Shown: positions 63,242 through 64,000 of the stretch, piece by piece
Numbering within the stretch: position 1 is the first letter of the stretch
Layout of the letters: each line of letters opens with the position of its first letter
Assembly (NCBI RefSeq): GCF_019966515.1
Contig: NZ_JAIMIB010000002.1
Coordinates: 124,001 to 188,000, forward strand
Direction of reading: 5' to 3'
Length of the DNA stretch: 64,000 nt
Source: Roseovarius aestuarii
GTDB taxonomy: Bacteria; Pseudomonadota; Alphaproteobacteria; Rhodobacterales; Rhodobacteraceae
Program-made: the position numbers and the translations under genes
Notes under the pieces: generated by a model
Told to the model about the DNA's origin: nothing
Databases searched by the model: none
Seen by the model: the letters and a program-made list of their open reading frames with translations, nothing else

Positions 63242-63795
63242 GCGATTTGCAGGCGATCAAGAATGCGGCGCGCAAGGCGGCCTTCGCCCGGCGCAAAAAG
63301 GCGCATGAGGCGGGTGGTGCGGGGCGCGCGGGGCTGCTATCGGGCGTGTTGGCGGGGTATCGCGGCGTGCCCCTGTCGGGCTTTATGCCGATCCGGACCG
63401 AGATCAGCCCGCTGCCGGTGATGGAAGAAGCAGCCGCACACGGCCTTGTCGGCGTGCCGGTAATCGAAGCCGCGGGCCTGCCGCTGAAATTCTCCCGCTG
63501 GGAGCCGGGCTGCGTGCTGAAAGACGGCCCCTTCGGCGCGATGATCCCCGAGGTGGATGATTTCTTTGAGCCGGAGATTCTGATCGTGCCTTTGGTCGCT
63601 TTTGACCGCAATGGCGGGCGGTTGGGTTACGGCGGCGGTTTCTATGATCGCACGATCGAGCTTTTGCGCTCGAAACGGCCGACTTTGGCGATCGGCTTTG
63701 CTTATGCGGCGCAGGAGGCGGAAAACCTGCCGCTGGAGCCCACGGATCAGCCGCTGGACATGATGGTGACTGAAAACGAGGTGATCACCTTTTAG
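63238..63795 (+). CDS. 5-formyltetrahydrofolate cyclo-ligase
   Basis: A 185-residue enzyme of the methenyltetrahydrofolate synthetase family. Typical features are the basic N-terminus AARKAAFARRKKA, the central GVPVIE and VPLVAFDRNGGRLGYGGGFYDRTI. It recycles 5-formyl-THF. It overlaps mgtE by 4 bases and is followed after 33 bases by the adenine deaminase gene. Confidence 0.92.
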   Translation: MSDLQAIKNAARKAAFARRKKAHEAGGAGRAGLLSGVLAGYRGVPLSGFMPIRTEISPLPVMEEAAAHGLVGVPVIEAAGLPLKFSRWEPGCVLKDGPFGAMIPEVDDFFEPEILIVPLVAFDRNGGRLGYGGGFYDRTIELLRSKRPTLAIGFAYAAQEAENLPLEPTDQPLDMMVTENEVITF

Positions 63796-63828
63796 AGGCA
63801 GCAAGGGCCATACAGATGGAGGGCGGTA

Positions 63829-64000
63829 ATGGCAGAACTGGAAGACCGTATCGCGCAGGGGCGGGGTGACGTTCCGGCCGATCTGGTGCTGCGCGGGGGC
63901 CTTGTGTTCGATCTGGTCACCGGTGACCTGCTGGAAGGCGATGTAGCAATCTGCGGTGATACGATTGTCGGGATCGGCGAGCGCTACGAGGGCGGGGAGG
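63829..64000 (+). CDS. ade: Adenine deaminase, N-terminal part (runs off the window)
   Basis: Only the first 57 residues are visible: [19 protein letters not shown], then [21 protein letters not shown] and [13 protein letters not shown]. The [13 protein letters not shown] start is typical of the adenine deaminase group of amidohydrolases. It is preceded by GGAGGGCGG. Adenine would be converted to hypoxanthine. The rest lies outside the window. Confidence 0.75.
   Translation, partial: MAELEDRIAQGRGDVPADLVLRGGLVFDLVTGDLLEGDVAICGDTIVGIGERYEGGE

Overview
This window comes from an alphaproteobacterium, most likely a Rhodobacteraceae member of the marine Roseobacter group. The signs are high GC with alphaproteobacterial codon use, a gene transfer agent (GTA) remnant of Rhodobacterales type, a VPLPA-CTERM sorted exoprotein, an RTX/Hint exoprotein, a lipoyl-fused pyruvate dehydrogenase E1 beta, and TRAP and phn transporters next to an MttB-type methyltransferase. 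No replication genes, integrase, rRNA or tRNA were seen, so this looks like ordinary chromosome with small accessory patches.

Layout. 1-1265: the end of an unknown gene, a cupin, and a broken HAD phosphatase. 1584-5061: phnD-phnC-phnE-phnE phosphonate-type importer. 5207-6423: gap and a 47-codon gene behind it. 6755-8633: GTA remnant in which a portal fragment is joined to the tail of gene 15. 8698-9948: DksA-like protein and cysE. 10571-14730: pdhC, pdhB, pdhA and ftsB on the minus strand. 14940-20865: aidB-like acyl-CoA dehydrogenase, class I aldolase, SDR, agmatinase-type ureohydrolase, pgk. 20995-22805: two cyclophilins and a DUF4336 protein. 22954-27274: cold shock protein, an unknown Cys-rich protein, an L,D-transpeptidase and a VPLPA-CTERM protein. 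27275-30451: RTX/Hint protein. 30563-33070: small unknown genes and an AT-rich gene. 33130-36347: ettA and a retron. 36552-40101: DUF900 hydrolase, nadD, dacB. 40239-42525: queC-D-E-F operon behind a preQ1 riboswitch. 42596-46753: XRE regulator, DUF2061 protein, desaturase, transporter, NUDIX, DUF983. 46986-48986: EF-hand, sigma factor, anti-sigma-like and metal-sensor operon. 48994-52350: PleD-like cyclase, DUF3572, HAD, transporter. 52450-60380: MttB-like methyltransferase, TRAP transporter, amidase, small membrane protein, 2-hydroxyacid dehydrogenase. 60386-64000: guanine deaminase, mgtE, 5-formyl-THF cyclo-ligase, start of adenine deaminase.

Most striking element: a minus-strand retron at 34845-36347. 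The reverse transcriptase has QGAPTSP, YADD and a VTG triplet. Directly upstream, perfect 14-bp inverted repeats (36159-36172 and 36302-36315) enclose a 129-nt segment with two strong hairpins, as expected of a1/a2 repeats around msr-msd. A promoter-like pair places the transcript start at the outer repeat, and the inner repeat touches the RT start codon. No effector gene is obvious.

Other notable points: a preQ1-I riboswitch over the ribosome binding site of queC; LacI-type operator half-palindromes (TTAGCGCTAA core) upstream of gap, near the aldolase gene and before the aidB-like gene, suggesting a shared carbon-metabolism regulator; terminator-like hairpins right after both substrate-binding protein genes (phnD, dctP); and a 20-bp inverted repeat in the large gap before dctP.
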